64,000 nt of DNA from PNOJ01 sp016706845 (GTDB lineage Bacteria; Krumholzibacteriota; Krumholzibacteriia; LZORAL124-64-63): positions 1 through 64,000 of the forward strand of contig JADJIV010000002.1 in the NCBI GenBank assembly GCA_016706845.1, in the 5' to 3' direction. Position numbers and translations under genes: made by a program. Positions 56,610 to 64,000 of the stretch are shown here, in pieces. Under the pieces are notes generated by a model, which was given only the letters and a program-made list of their open reading frames with translations, did not search any database and had not been told where the DNA came from. Each line of letters starts with the position of its first letter. Position 1 is the first letter of the stretch.

Positions 56610-57867
56610 ATGCCCGGCGAACGTCCGTCGGCATGGCGGCTCGCCCTGCTGGCGACGCTGCTGCCCCTGCTGTCCGCCGCGCCGGCCGCCGCCCAGGGCC
56701 AGGTGCGCGCCATGGGGCTCGCCGGGGCCTACACGGCCGCGGCGCGCGGTCTCGACGCCGTCGGCTGGAACCCGGCGAACCTCGCGCTGCGCCGCCCCCA
56801 CGGCGTGGAGATCGGCCTGGCGTCGGTCGCGATGGACCTCAACAACAACGCCTTCTCCCTGACGCGCTACAACGAGATCTCCGGCGCCACGCTCAACGCC
56901 GCCGACAAGCAGCGGCTGCTCGACGACATCCCGGACGAGGGCTTCATGCTGAACGCCGACGTGCGCGCCTCGGCCCTGGGCGTCTGCGTGGGACCGGTGG
57001 CGCTGAGCGTGCAGGGGCTCGCCGGCGGCACCGGCACCCTGGACAAGGATTTCTTCGACCTGATCCTGATGGGCAACGAGATCGACGAGAGCTTCAGCTT
57101 CGAGGACACCGACGGCGAGGGCTTCGCGCTGGCCTCCGGCACCCTGTCGTTCGCGACGCCGCTGCTGACCACCCGCGCCGTGCGCCTGTCGGCCGGCGTC
57201 AACGCCCGCTACCTGCACGGCCTCTACGACCTGCGCGTGGAGTCGGCGAGCGGGTCGATCGTCGCCACCATGACCGAGGTGCGGGGCGAGGCGAGCGCCT
57301 CCTACCTCACGTCGCGCGGCGGGACCGGCTACGCGGTGGACGCCGGGATTGGCGCTGCAGGCGCCGCGCGGCTGGGTCGTCGGCCTGGCGGTGAGCAACG
57401 CCGCCAGCCGCATCGAGTGGGACCAGGACGTCGAGCGCACGACGTGGCGCGCGACGGTCGACTCGCTCTCTCTGGCCACCGACGAGCCCGGTGACCGGAT
57501 CGTCGACGAGAAGACGGTCGCGGCGGCGGCCCCCTACGCGCGCAGCCTGCCCGCGACGGTCCGCTTCGGCGCCAGCAACACGCTGGGCCCCCTGCTGCTG
57601 GCGGTGGACGTGGTGAAGCCGCTGGACGACCGCGCGGGCGCGGGCGGGCGGTTCGAGGTGAACGCGGGTCTGGAGTGGCGCCTGGCCGGCTGGCTGCGGC
57701 CGCGGCTGGGCCTCGGGTTCGGCGGCGACGTCGACCGGGCGGCGGCCGGCCTCGGCCTGGCGCTGGGGCCGCTGTGCTGGGACTTGGCGGTGGCGAACCG
57801 CGGCGCTTTCATCCCTGATGACACCAAGGGCCTGGCGATGGCCTCGGGCGTGTCGCTGGCGTTCTAG
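56610..57867 (+). CDS. Outer-membrane barrel protein, PorV/DUF5723-like (one frameshift)
   Basis: About 419 residues when joined. A signal peptide (LALLATLLPLLSAAPAAAQ) is followed by VRAMGLAGAYTAAARGLDAVGWNPANLALR, the conserved start of FadL/PorV-type and DUF5723-like proteins. EIGLASVAMDLNNNAFSLTRYNE and many barrel strands follow, ending GLAMASGVSLAF with the terminal Phe. The frame changes near 57349 at DAG, and LALQAPRGWVVGLAVSNAASRIE continues in another frame. It is probably cotranscribed with the lipoprotein. The stop codon abuts the long inverted repeat. Confidence 0.7.
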
Positions 57868-57870
57868 TCG

Positions 57871-58104
57871 GGTTCTGGATCGGAGATTGTCCCTGACTCA
57901 AACGCCTTGATGCTGTTCGACTTGGACATGCAGATGCCGCCATGACAGGGGTGACGTCTCCTGCACCAGGAGGTGCCGGGAGCGTCGGTCAAGCGCCCCC
58001 TGGCGCACAAGTGCCCGGCGCGCGTCCCCTGTCACGGCGGCATCTGCATGTCCAAGTCGCATCGCATCAAGCGTTTGAGCAGGGACAATTTCCGAGCCAG
58101 AACC
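57871..58104. repeat. Long imperfect inverted repeat between convergent stop codons
   Basis: Left arm 57871-57952 and right arm 58023-58104 are reverse complements over about 82 bases with few mismatches and small indels. Shared blocks include GGTTCTGG, ATTGTCCCTG, TTGATGC, and an 18-base block starting GACTTGGACATGCAGATG. The ~70-base spacer holds a smaller palindrome (CTCCTG-CAC-CAGGAG at about 57957-57971). Each arm begins within a few bases of a stop codon, of the plus-strand barrel gene and of the minus-strand lipM. Folded RNA from either strand would be a long hairpin. It could be a MITE-like element or a bidirectional terminator; no transposase is nearby. Confidence 0.8.
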
Positions 58105-58814
58105 TAGCCGAAGCGTTCCTGGAACACCGCGGCGAGCAGCTCCTCGAGCTCGTCCGCGTACGGGCCCTCGCAGTCCCGCCCCAGCAGTTCGCCCAGGTTC
58201 GTCGTGGCCGCCAGCAGTTCGGCGCGGCGGTCCGGGCCGTCGTTCTCCCCCCGCAGGCAGGCCAGCAGATCGACGTGGGCGGGTCCGGTCAGGATCGAGC
58301 CGTGCTGCAGGAAACGGTCGGGGTGCCGGCGCTGCGCCGAACCGACGAGCTTGCGCCCGCCGACGGTCACCTCGTGGCGGCCGGCGGACTGGAAGCACAC
58401 CGCGCCGCGGGCCGCGGCCAGGCTCTCGCCCTGCGAGATGTCCGGCGACAGGCCGAGGCGGCGCAGGAACTCCGTCAGCGCCCCGTTGATCGCCGTGTAG
58501 ACGGCGTGCAGGTCGTCGCCGAAGCGCGCCGACGGCGCGTCCCCCACCACGGCGTAGGTGAGCTCCTGGGCGTGGAGGATCGCGCGGCCGCCGGTCGGGC
58601 GGCGCACGAACCCCCAGCCGCGGCGGGCGATCGCCTCGCGGTCGAAGTCGTCGGGATCCTGGTGGTAGCCGTAGGAGACCGCCGGCGGGGACCAGCGGTA
58701 GAGGCGCAGCACGGGCGCGGCGCCCGGCGCGTGGCGCGCGAGCAGGTCGGCGTCGGCCGCCATGTTGTCGGTGCCGGTGCGCGCGCCGTCGCGGATCACG
58801 AGCAGGCGGCCCAT
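58104..58814 (-). CDS. lipM: LipM-type octanoyltransferase / lipoate-protein ligase family protein
   Basis: A 236-residue member of the BPL/LplA/LipB fold. The octanoyl/lipoyl-binding text is VRRPTGGRAILHAQELTYAVV, and VCFQSAGRHEVTVGGRKLVGSAQRR followed by LQHGSIL. The Cys in that second block matches the catalytic Cys of LipM octanoyl-ACP:GcvH octanoyltransferases rather than LplA. The gene lies one base beyond gcvPB, in an operon that also encodes GcvH, so octanoylation of GcvH is a strong contextual prediction. Start ATG 58814; the stop is TAG at 58104-58106. Confidence 0.85.
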   Translation of the reverse strand: MGRLLVIRDGARTGTDNMAADADLLARHAPGAAPVLRLYRWSPPAVSYGYHQDPDDFDREAIARRGWGFVRRPTGGRAILHAQELTYAVVGDAPSARFGDDLHAVYTAINGALTEFLRRLGLSPDISQGESLAAARGAVCFQSAGRHEVTVGGRKLVGSAQRRHPDRFLQHGSILTGPAHVDLLACLRGENDGPDRRAELLAATTNLGELLGRDCEGPYADELEELLAAVFQERFG

Positions 58815-58815
58815 C

Positions 58816-60321
58816 TCAGCCGCAGTTGCAGGGGCCGAGCCAGCTGAGGTCGGGCCGGCGCGCGGCGGCGGCCTCGTCCAGGCGCGAGACGGGCGTCGTG
58901 TGCGGCGCCGTGCGCAGCAGGTCCGGGTCGCGCTCGGCCTCGGCGCGGATGGCGGCCACCACCTCGACGAAGCGGTCCAGGGTCTCCTTGGACTCCGTCT
59001 CGGTGGGTTCGACCATGATCGCCTCGTCCACGATCAGCGGGAAGTAGATCGTCGGCGCGTGGATGCCGTAGTCGAGCATGCGCTTAGCGATGTCCAGCGT
59101 GCGCACGCCGAACCGCTCCTTCCAGTCGGCGCCCGTGGCGATGAACTCGTGCAGCGTGCCCTCGGCGTGCTCGACCGTCAGCAGGCCCTCGAGGCGCTTG
59201 CGCAGGTAGTTCGCGTTGAGCACCGCGCGCTCCGAGACGCGCGTCAGGCCGTCGCCACCCAGGCGCAGGATGTAGGTCAGGGCGCGCAGGCAGACGCCCG
59301 TGTTGCCCATGTAGGCGTGCACGCTCGGCCGGCACTCGCCGGCGCAGGCGTCGAGGCGGTAGACGCCCGCGTCCTCGCGGATGACCGGCGCCGGCAGGAA
59401 GCGCGCCAGCTCCTCGGTCACGCAGATGGGGCCGGCGCCGGGGCCGCCGCCGCCGTGGGGCGTGGAGAAGGTCTTGTGCAGGTTCATGTGCACGACGTCG
59501 AAGCCCATCAGCGCCGGCTTCGCCTTGCCGAGGATGGCGTTGAGGTTGGCGCCGTCCATGTAGAGCAAGCCGCCCGCGGCGTGGACGATGCGCGCGACCT
59601 CCACGATGTCGCTCTCGAACAGCCCCAGCGTGTTGGGGTTGGTGATCATGATGCCGGCGGTCTGCGGTCCGACCGCGGCCCGCAGCGCGTCCAGGTCGAG
59701 CCGGCCGTCCGGCCCCGACTTCAGGGTCCGGGGCTGCATGCCCGTCAGGACCACCGAGGCGGGGTTGGTGCCGTGGGCCGAGTCGGGGATCAGCACCTCG
59801 GTGCGGCCGCTCTCGCCGCGGTCGAGGTGGCGGGCGCGGATGACCTGCATGCCCAGGTACTCGCCGTGGGCGCCGGCGGCCGGCTGCAGGCTGCAGGCGG
59901 CGAAGCCGGTGATCTCGCAGAGCGCGTCCTGCAGCAGCTTCAGGGCGCAGAGCAGGCCCTGCAGGTCCGCCTCGTCCTGCTCGGGGTGCAGCGAGGCGAA
60001 GCCCGAGAGCGCGGCCACCTTCTCGTTGAGCCGCGGGTTGTACTTCATCGTGCAGCTGCCCAGCGGGTACAGCCCGCGTTCGATGTGGTGATTCAGGTTG
60101 GACAGCAGGGTGTAGTGGCGGAGCACCTCCGGCTCCGAGAGCGACGGCAGGTCCGCGGGCGCCGCGCGCAGCGCGCCGGCCGGCAGCGCCGTGTCGACCG
60201 CGTCGCCGTGCCAGGCGGGCATCGTCATGGCGCGCCGGCCGGCGCGTCCCTTGGCGAACAGACTGGTCTGCAGGTCCGCGCCCCAGCGCGAGGGCGTCGC
60301 GCCCTGCCGCTCGTGGCTCAT
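58816..60321 (-). CDS. gcvPB: Glycine dehydrogenase (decarboxylating) subunit 2
   Basis: PLP-binding half of the P-protein of the glycine cleavage system. Key text: YPLGSCTMKYNPRLNE, EVLIPDSAHGTNPASVVL, MDGANLNAILG and VVHMNLHKTFSTPHGGGGPGAG, in which Lys 283 should hold PLP. I choose ATG 60321 (MSHERQGATPSRWGADLQTSLF), because AAGGAG lies nine bases upstream; an in-frame GTG at 60339 is possible. About 501 residues, normal. The end DLSWLGPCNCG has a C-terminal CxC whose meaning is unknown. Confidence 0.95.
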   Translation of the reverse strand: MSHERQGATPSRWGADLQTSLFAKGRAGRRAMTMPAWHGDAVDTALPAGALRAAPADLPSLSEPEVLRHYTLLSNLNHHIERGLYPLGSCTMKYNPRLNEKVAALSGFASLHPEQDEADLQGLLCALKLLQDALCEITGFAACSLQPAAGAHGEYLGMQVIRARHLDRGESGRTEVLIPDSAHGTNPASVVLTGMQPRTLKSGPDGRLDLDALRAAVGPQTAGIMITNPNTLGLFESDIVEVARIVHAAGGLLYMDGANLNAILGKAKPALMGFDVVHMNLHKTFSTPHGGGGPGAGPICVTEELARFLPAPVIREDAGVYRLDACAGECRPSVHAYMGNTGVCLRALTYILRLGGDGLTRVSERAVLNANYLRKRLEGLLTVEHAEGTLHEFIATGADWKERFGVRTLDIAKRMLDYGIHAPTIYFPLIVDEAIMVEPTETESKETLDRFVEVVAAIRAEAERDPDLLRTAPHTTPVSRLDEAAAARRPDLSWLGPCNCG

Positions 60322-60342
60322 GTTCGGCATCTCCTTCACGGC

Positions 60343-61583
60343 TCAGGAAGTCGCGCAGGGCGCTCCGTAACGCTCGATCTCGTCGGCGGTGCGGCGCTCG
60401 GTGACCGCGACCAGCAGGTCGCCCGCCCCGCAGCCCGTGAAGCCGTCCAGCGGGATGCCCGCCAGGATGCCCTGTTCGCGCGCGAAGGCGCGGAACTCGC
60501 GGGCCGGCCGCGGCAGGCGCACCACGAACTCGTTGAAGACGGGGCCGGCGAAGGGCAGCTGCACGCCGTCGATCCCGCGCAGGATCGCGCGCAATGCCTC
60601 GCAGCGCACGCGGTTCGCGGCGCCCAGCTCGCGCAGGCCCTCGGCGCCGAGCAGGGCCAGGTAGACGGTGCCCCGCGCCATGTTCAGGCCCTGGTTGGAG
60701 CAGATGTTCGAGGTCGCCTTCTCCCGGCGGATGTGCTGCTCGCGGGTCTGCAGGGTCAGCACGTAGCCCTCGCGGCCGTCGTGGTCGACGGTGCGCCCGA
60801 CGACGCGGCCGGGGATCAGCCGCTTCAGCTCGTCGCTGCAGGACAGGAAGCCCAGCAGGGGGCCGCCCCAGCCGCAGGGCACGCCGAAGGGCTGCGCCTC
60901 GCCCGTCGCCACGGCGGCGCCGTACTCGGCGGGCGTCTTGAGCAGCGAGAGCGAGACGGGGTTGACCGAGGCCACGACCAGCGCCCCGGCGTCGCGCGCC
61001 GCGGCGGCGAGCGCGTCGACGGGCTCGATCAGGCCGAGGTAGTTGGGATTCTGGATGACGACCGCGCCGGTCTCCCCGTCGAGCGCGGCCCGCAGCGCGG
61101 CCGGATCGGTCGTCCCGTCGGGCGCGACGGCGACCGTGCGGATCTTCACGCCCTCGCTCGCGAGGTTCGTCTCCAGCACGCGCCGGTAGCGCGGGTTCAG
61201 CGCGGCGGGCACGACCACGGCGCCGCGGCCGGTGCGGCCGAGCGCCATGCGGATCCCCTCGACCAGCGCCGTCGAGCCGTCGTACATGCTGGCGTTGGCC
61301 ACCGGCAGGCCGGTCAGGCGGTTCGACGAAGGTCTGCCACTCGTAGATGACCTGCAGCGTGCCCTGGGAGACCTCGGGCTGGTAGGGCGTGTAGGCCGTG
61401 AGGAACTCGCTGCGCGAGACCACGGCGTCCACGGCCGCGGGGATCGCGGCGTCGTAGACGCCGCCGCCGAGGAAGGAGGCGAGCTTCCGCGGGCAGGGTG
61501 CGGAAGAGATCGTCGACGGACGCGAGGCCGAGGACGTCCAGCATCTCGCGGATGTCTGCGGCGGTGTGCGGCGTGTAGGGCAT
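60343..61583 (-). CDS. gcvPA: Glycine dehydrogenase (decarboxylating) subunit 1 (two frame changes)
   Basis: Partner of GcvPB. ATG 61583 gives MPYTPHTAADIREMLDVLGLASVDDLF. Near 61494 the frame changes and LASFLGGGVYDAAIPAAVDAV, then LTAYTPYQPEVSQGTLQVIYEWQT continues. Near 61320 it changes again to LTGLPVANASMYDGSTALVEG and runs to the end (GCGAGDLLVAVTERRT). Typical motifs such as SNICSNQGL are intact. The ~413 joined residues are slightly short of the usual ~440. The gene lies between gcvH and gcvPB. Confidence 0.92.
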
Positions 61584-61590
61584 GGGCGCC

Positions 61591-61968
61591 TCAGCCTCCG
61601 ATGAGGGCGTCGTAATCGTCGGCCGTGAGCAGCTCGTCGAGTTCGCTCCGGTCGCCGATGCGCACCTTGTAGAGCCAGCCCGCCTCGAGCGGGTCCTGGT
61701 TGACGGTCTCGGGCGCGTCGAGCACCGCCTCGTTGACGGCGATCACCTCGCCGCCCACGGGACTGAACAGGTCCTCGACCGACTTGACGGTCTCGATGGT
61801 CCCGACCGCCTCGCCCTGCGCGACGACGGTGCCGACCTCGGGCAGCTCCAGGAAGACGACGTCGCCCAGCTCGTGGGCCGCGTACTCGGTCACGCCCACC
61901 GTGGCGCTCTCGCCCTCGGCCAGCACCCACTCGTGGTCCTTCGTGTACTTGCGGTCGCTCGCCACCAT
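61591..61968 (-). CDS. gcvH: Glycine cleavage system H protein
   Basis: Lipoyl carrier that shuttles the aminomethyl group between P, T and L proteins. The 125 residues include KYTKDHEWV, VGVTEYAAHELGDVVFLELPEVG and ESVKS-type lipoylation site ETVKSVEDLFSPVGGEVIAVN, with Lys 62 as the modified residue. The frame is intact and the length normal. The LipM-type enzyme in the same operon is the likely modifier. Confidence 0.97.
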   Translation of the reverse strand: MVASDRKYTKDHEWVLAEGESATVGVTEYAAHELGDVVFLELPEVGTVVAQGEAVGTIETVKSVEDLFSPVGGEVIAVNEAVLDAPETVNQDPLEAGWLYKVRIGDRSELDELLTADDYDALIGG

Positions 61969-61995
61969 GCCGTTCTCCTCCTGCCGGTTGATGCC

Positions 61996-63182
61996 TTAGC
62001 GCGCGGCGCGCGGGTCACCCTTGACCCGGGCCGCGAGGAAGGGGTACGGGACCACGCGGACGGGGTGCCGGCGGTCGCGGATCTCCACGGTCAGCCGCGC
62101 GGGGTCGCACCCCGCGTCGACCAGGGCCAGGGCCAGCGAGCGCCCCAGGGTCGGGCTCTTGGTGCCGCTGGTCACGAAGCCCGCCGGCTTGTCACCGCAG
62201 AACACCGGCGCGCCCTGGCGCGCGATGGGCGCGGGCCGCTCGCGGCCGGCGGCGTCGGCCGCCGTCACTTCCAGCCCGACGAGCTGCCGCGGCAGTCCCT
62301 TGTCCTTCTGGCTCTGCAGCGCCGCACGGCCGACGAACTCGCGGTCCTTCAGGCGCACGGCCCAGCCGATGCCGGCCTCGAGCGGCGTCCAGTCCTCGCT
62401 CAGCTCGTGGCCGTACAGGCAGTAGGCCGGCTCGAAGCGCAGCGTGTCGCGCGCCGCCAGGCCGATGGGCTCGACGCCCAGGTCGCCGCCCAGGGCCAGC
62501 AGCTCCTCCCAGAGCGGGAGCGCGTCGGCGTTCGGCACGTACAGCTCGTAGCCGCGCTCGCCGGTGTAGCCGGTGCGCGAGACGATCCAGCGGCCGCCGG
62601 GGCGGGGCAGGACGAAGGCCGTGTAGAAATCCAGGGCGTCGAGGGCGTCGGCGCTGCCGGCCAGCGCCGCGAGGCGGCACGTCAGCGCCGCGGCCTCGGG
62701 CCCCTGCACCGCGATCATGGCGGTGCGGTCGCTGGCGTCGTCCAGCGTCACGCCGGGGACGCCGGCCGCGCGCTCGACGACCCAGGCGGCGATCTTGTCG
62801 TGGTTGGACGCGTTGCAGACGATCATCCAGTCCACGCGGCCGAGCCGGTAGATGAGCATGTCGTCGAGCACGCCGCCGTCGGGGCGGCACATCGCGGTGT
62901 AGACGACCTTGCCTTCCGGGATGCCGGACACGCGGTTGGTGCAGAGCCCGTCGAGCCAGGCCTCCACGCCCGGGCCGCTCGCCAGGATCTCGCCCATGTG
63001 CGTGATGTCGAACAGACCCACGCGCTCGCGCACGGCCGCGTGTTCGGCCAGCACGCCCCGGTACTGCACGGGCATCTCGAAGCCGGCGAAGGGGACCATG
63101 CGGGCGCCGTGGTCGCGGTGCCAGGCGGTCAGGGGGGTCGACCGCAGCGGGGTGTCGTCGTCGTCTCGTCGTGCGTGGTCAA
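61996..63182 (-). CDS. gcvT: Glycine cleavage system T protein (frame change near the start)
   Basis: Aminomethyltransferase releasing ammonia and forming methylene-THF. From ATG 63099 the frame is open (MVPFAGFEMPVQYRGVLAEH, FDITHMGEI, DGGVLDDMLIYRL, TGYTGERGYELYV, VKGDPRAAR). The conserved N-terminus LRSTPLTAWHRDHGARMVPF lies upstream in the same frame, but no start codon occurs there. A TTG at 63182 with GGAGG five bases upstream begins MTTHDETTTTP in another frame, so a one-base indel near 63140-63155 is likely. First gene of the gcv operon. I see no glycine riboswitch. Confidence 0.92.
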
Positions 63183-63252
63183 GGCGTCCTCCGGAGCTAG
63201 AGGAGCGGCGGGATCCGGGATCGGGGCGGCGTCGCGGGCGCCGGCCACGCCT

Positions 63253-63281
63253 AATCTAAACGGCGCCGCGCGGGAAGTCCA
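63253..63281 (-). promoter_or_regulatory. Promoter for the gcv operon
   Basis: On the minus strand TGGACT (63276-63281), 17-base spacer and TAGATT (63253-63258), about 65 bases before the TTG of gcvT, within the gap between uvrA and gcvT. Confidence 0.5.
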
Positions 63282-63309
63282 GGAGCGAAACGGCGGCGAG
63301 GGCGGCGCT

Positions 63310-64000
63310 TCAGCCGCCCCCCGCGAGCGCGCGCAGCATGGCGCCGGTGTGCGATTCCGCGCAGCCCATGACCGCCGCCAGCGGGCCCTGCGCCAGCACC
63401 CGCCCGCCCGCGGCGCCTCCCTCGGGTCCGAGGTCGATGACCCAGTCGGCGCGGCGCACGACCTCGGGGTTGTGCTCGATGACCAGCACCGTGTGGCCCT
63501 TCGCGGTCAGCCGCGCCAGGATGTCCAGCAGGCGGTCGACGTCGCAGAAGTGCAGGCCCGTGGTGGGTTCGTCCAGGATGTAGAGGCTGTCGCCGCGGCC
63601 GCCGCGCGCCAGCTCGCGCGAGAGCTTGAGCCGCTGCGCCTCCCCGCCCGAGAGCGTGGCGCCGGACTGGCCCAGCCGCAGGTAGCCCAGGCCCACGCCG
63701 TCCATGACCTCCAGGATGCGCCGGCAGGCCGGCACGTTGCCCAGGAATTCGCGCGCTTCCTCCACGGGCAGGTCGAGCACCTCGGCCACGCTGCGTCCCT
63801 TGAACGTGACCTCGAGCGTCTCGGGCCCGTAGCGCTGGCCGCCGCAGGCCTCGCAGGGGACGTCGACGTCCGGCAGGAAGTCCATCGTCAGGCGCCGCAC
63901 CCCGGCGCCCTTCGCATTCCGGACAGCGCCCGGGGCCGGTGTTGAAGCTGAAGCGGTCGGCCCCGTACCCGCGCATCTTCGCCAGCGACGTGGCCGCGAA
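63310..64000 (-). CDS. uvrA: UvrABC system protein A, C-terminal part (5' end outside the window)
   Basis: Damage-recognition ATPase of nucleotide excision repair. The visible C-terminal ~230 residues start FAATSLAKMRGYGADRFSFNTGPGRCPECEG (first CxxC of the zinc site). They continue VPCEACGGQRYGPETLEV (second CxxC), ATLSGGEAQRLKLSREL (signature), SLYILDEPTTGLH (Walker B) and HTVLVIEHNPEVV (H-loop). A frame change near 63909, in a run of G, separates the CPEC part from the rest; one extra G explains it. It ends at TGA 63310-63312. Confidence 0.94.
   Translation of the reverse strand, partial: SRPRRWRRCAGTGPTASASTPAPGAVRNAKGAGVRRLTMDFLPDVDVPCEACGGQRYGPETLEVTFKGRSVAEVLDLPVEEAREFLGNVPACRRILEVMDGVGLGYLRLGQSGATLSGGEAQRLKLSRELARGGRGDSLYILDEPTTGLHFCDVDRLLDILARLTAKGHTVLVIEHNPEVVRRADWVIDLGPEGGAAGGRVLAQGPLAAVMGCAESHTGAMLRALAGGG

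Noticed and set aside
63183..63309. Glycine riboswitch ahead of gcvT
   Set aside because: The gap is short and I could not find the conserved paired-aptamer core; only a promoter is evident.

Overview
The window is about 64 kb of very GC-rich bacterial chromosome (I estimate near 70% G+C by eye), almost all coding and almost all on the minus strand. The cell has a Gram-negative-type envelope: TolC, a TonB-dependent receptor, ExbB/ExbD/TonB, PorV-like barrels and a lipoprotein. It also carries families typical of the FCB superphylum and its uncultured neighbours: GWxTD-domain proteins, PorV/PorQ proteins, and a secreted protein ending in a FlgD/Por-type C-terminal domain. My inference is an uncultured FCB-affiliated lineage such as Krumholzibacteriota or Eisenbacteria; 16S or marker phylogeny would be needed to name it. 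No phage, IS element or CRISPR array is visible.

Layout, read along the minus strand from high to low coordinates. 63310-64000: the 3' part of uvrA. 58104-63182: a glycine-cleavage operon gcvT-gcvH-gcvPA-gcvPB ending in a LipM-type octanoyltransferase, which should load GcvH. A long imperfect inverted repeat (57871-58104) separates it from a plus-strand pair, a large lipoprotein and an outer-membrane barrel (54526-57867). 50684-54221: a dipeptide/oligopeptide-type ABC importer (two permeases and one fused double ATPase) with no binding protein nearby. 42013-50448: a TonB-dependent receptor, a ~930-residue secreted protein, a PorV-like barrel and a GWxTD protein. 39840-41761: exbB-exbD-exbD(remnant)-tonB. 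35082-39620: tolC, an ABC ATPase, a second GWxTD protein and a barrel protein. 33712-34974: lysC on the plus strand.

23067-33560 is an envelope and cell-shape operon, radC-mreB-mreC-mreD-mrdA-rodA-lgt-aroE-comF-pgk, followed by secG and tRNA-Leu(GAG). Next come a lysine-repeat histone-H1-like protein and, on the plus strand, a barrel protein. 8827-21072 is one long minus-strand run: EF-G paralogue, yebC, ruvC-ruvA-ruvB, queA, tgt, yajC, def, fmt, rsmB, a kinase-less PASTA protein, rpe. Below it lie ffh, then rpsP-khpA-rimM-trmD-rplS-rnhB-yraN, then leuS and an unrecognised helical protein cut by the window edge.

Two global properties matter to any user. First, about 25 conserved genes are interrupted by single-base frame changes while the protein continues cleanly in another frame. 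These look like sequencing or assembly indels, not real pseudogenes, so apparent truncations and fusions here should be distrusted. Second, neighbouring genes are repeatedly coupled by 4-base ATGA or GTGA overlaps, and clear sigma-70-type promoters (TTGACA-like, 16-18 bp, TATAAT-like) sit ahead of most transcription units.
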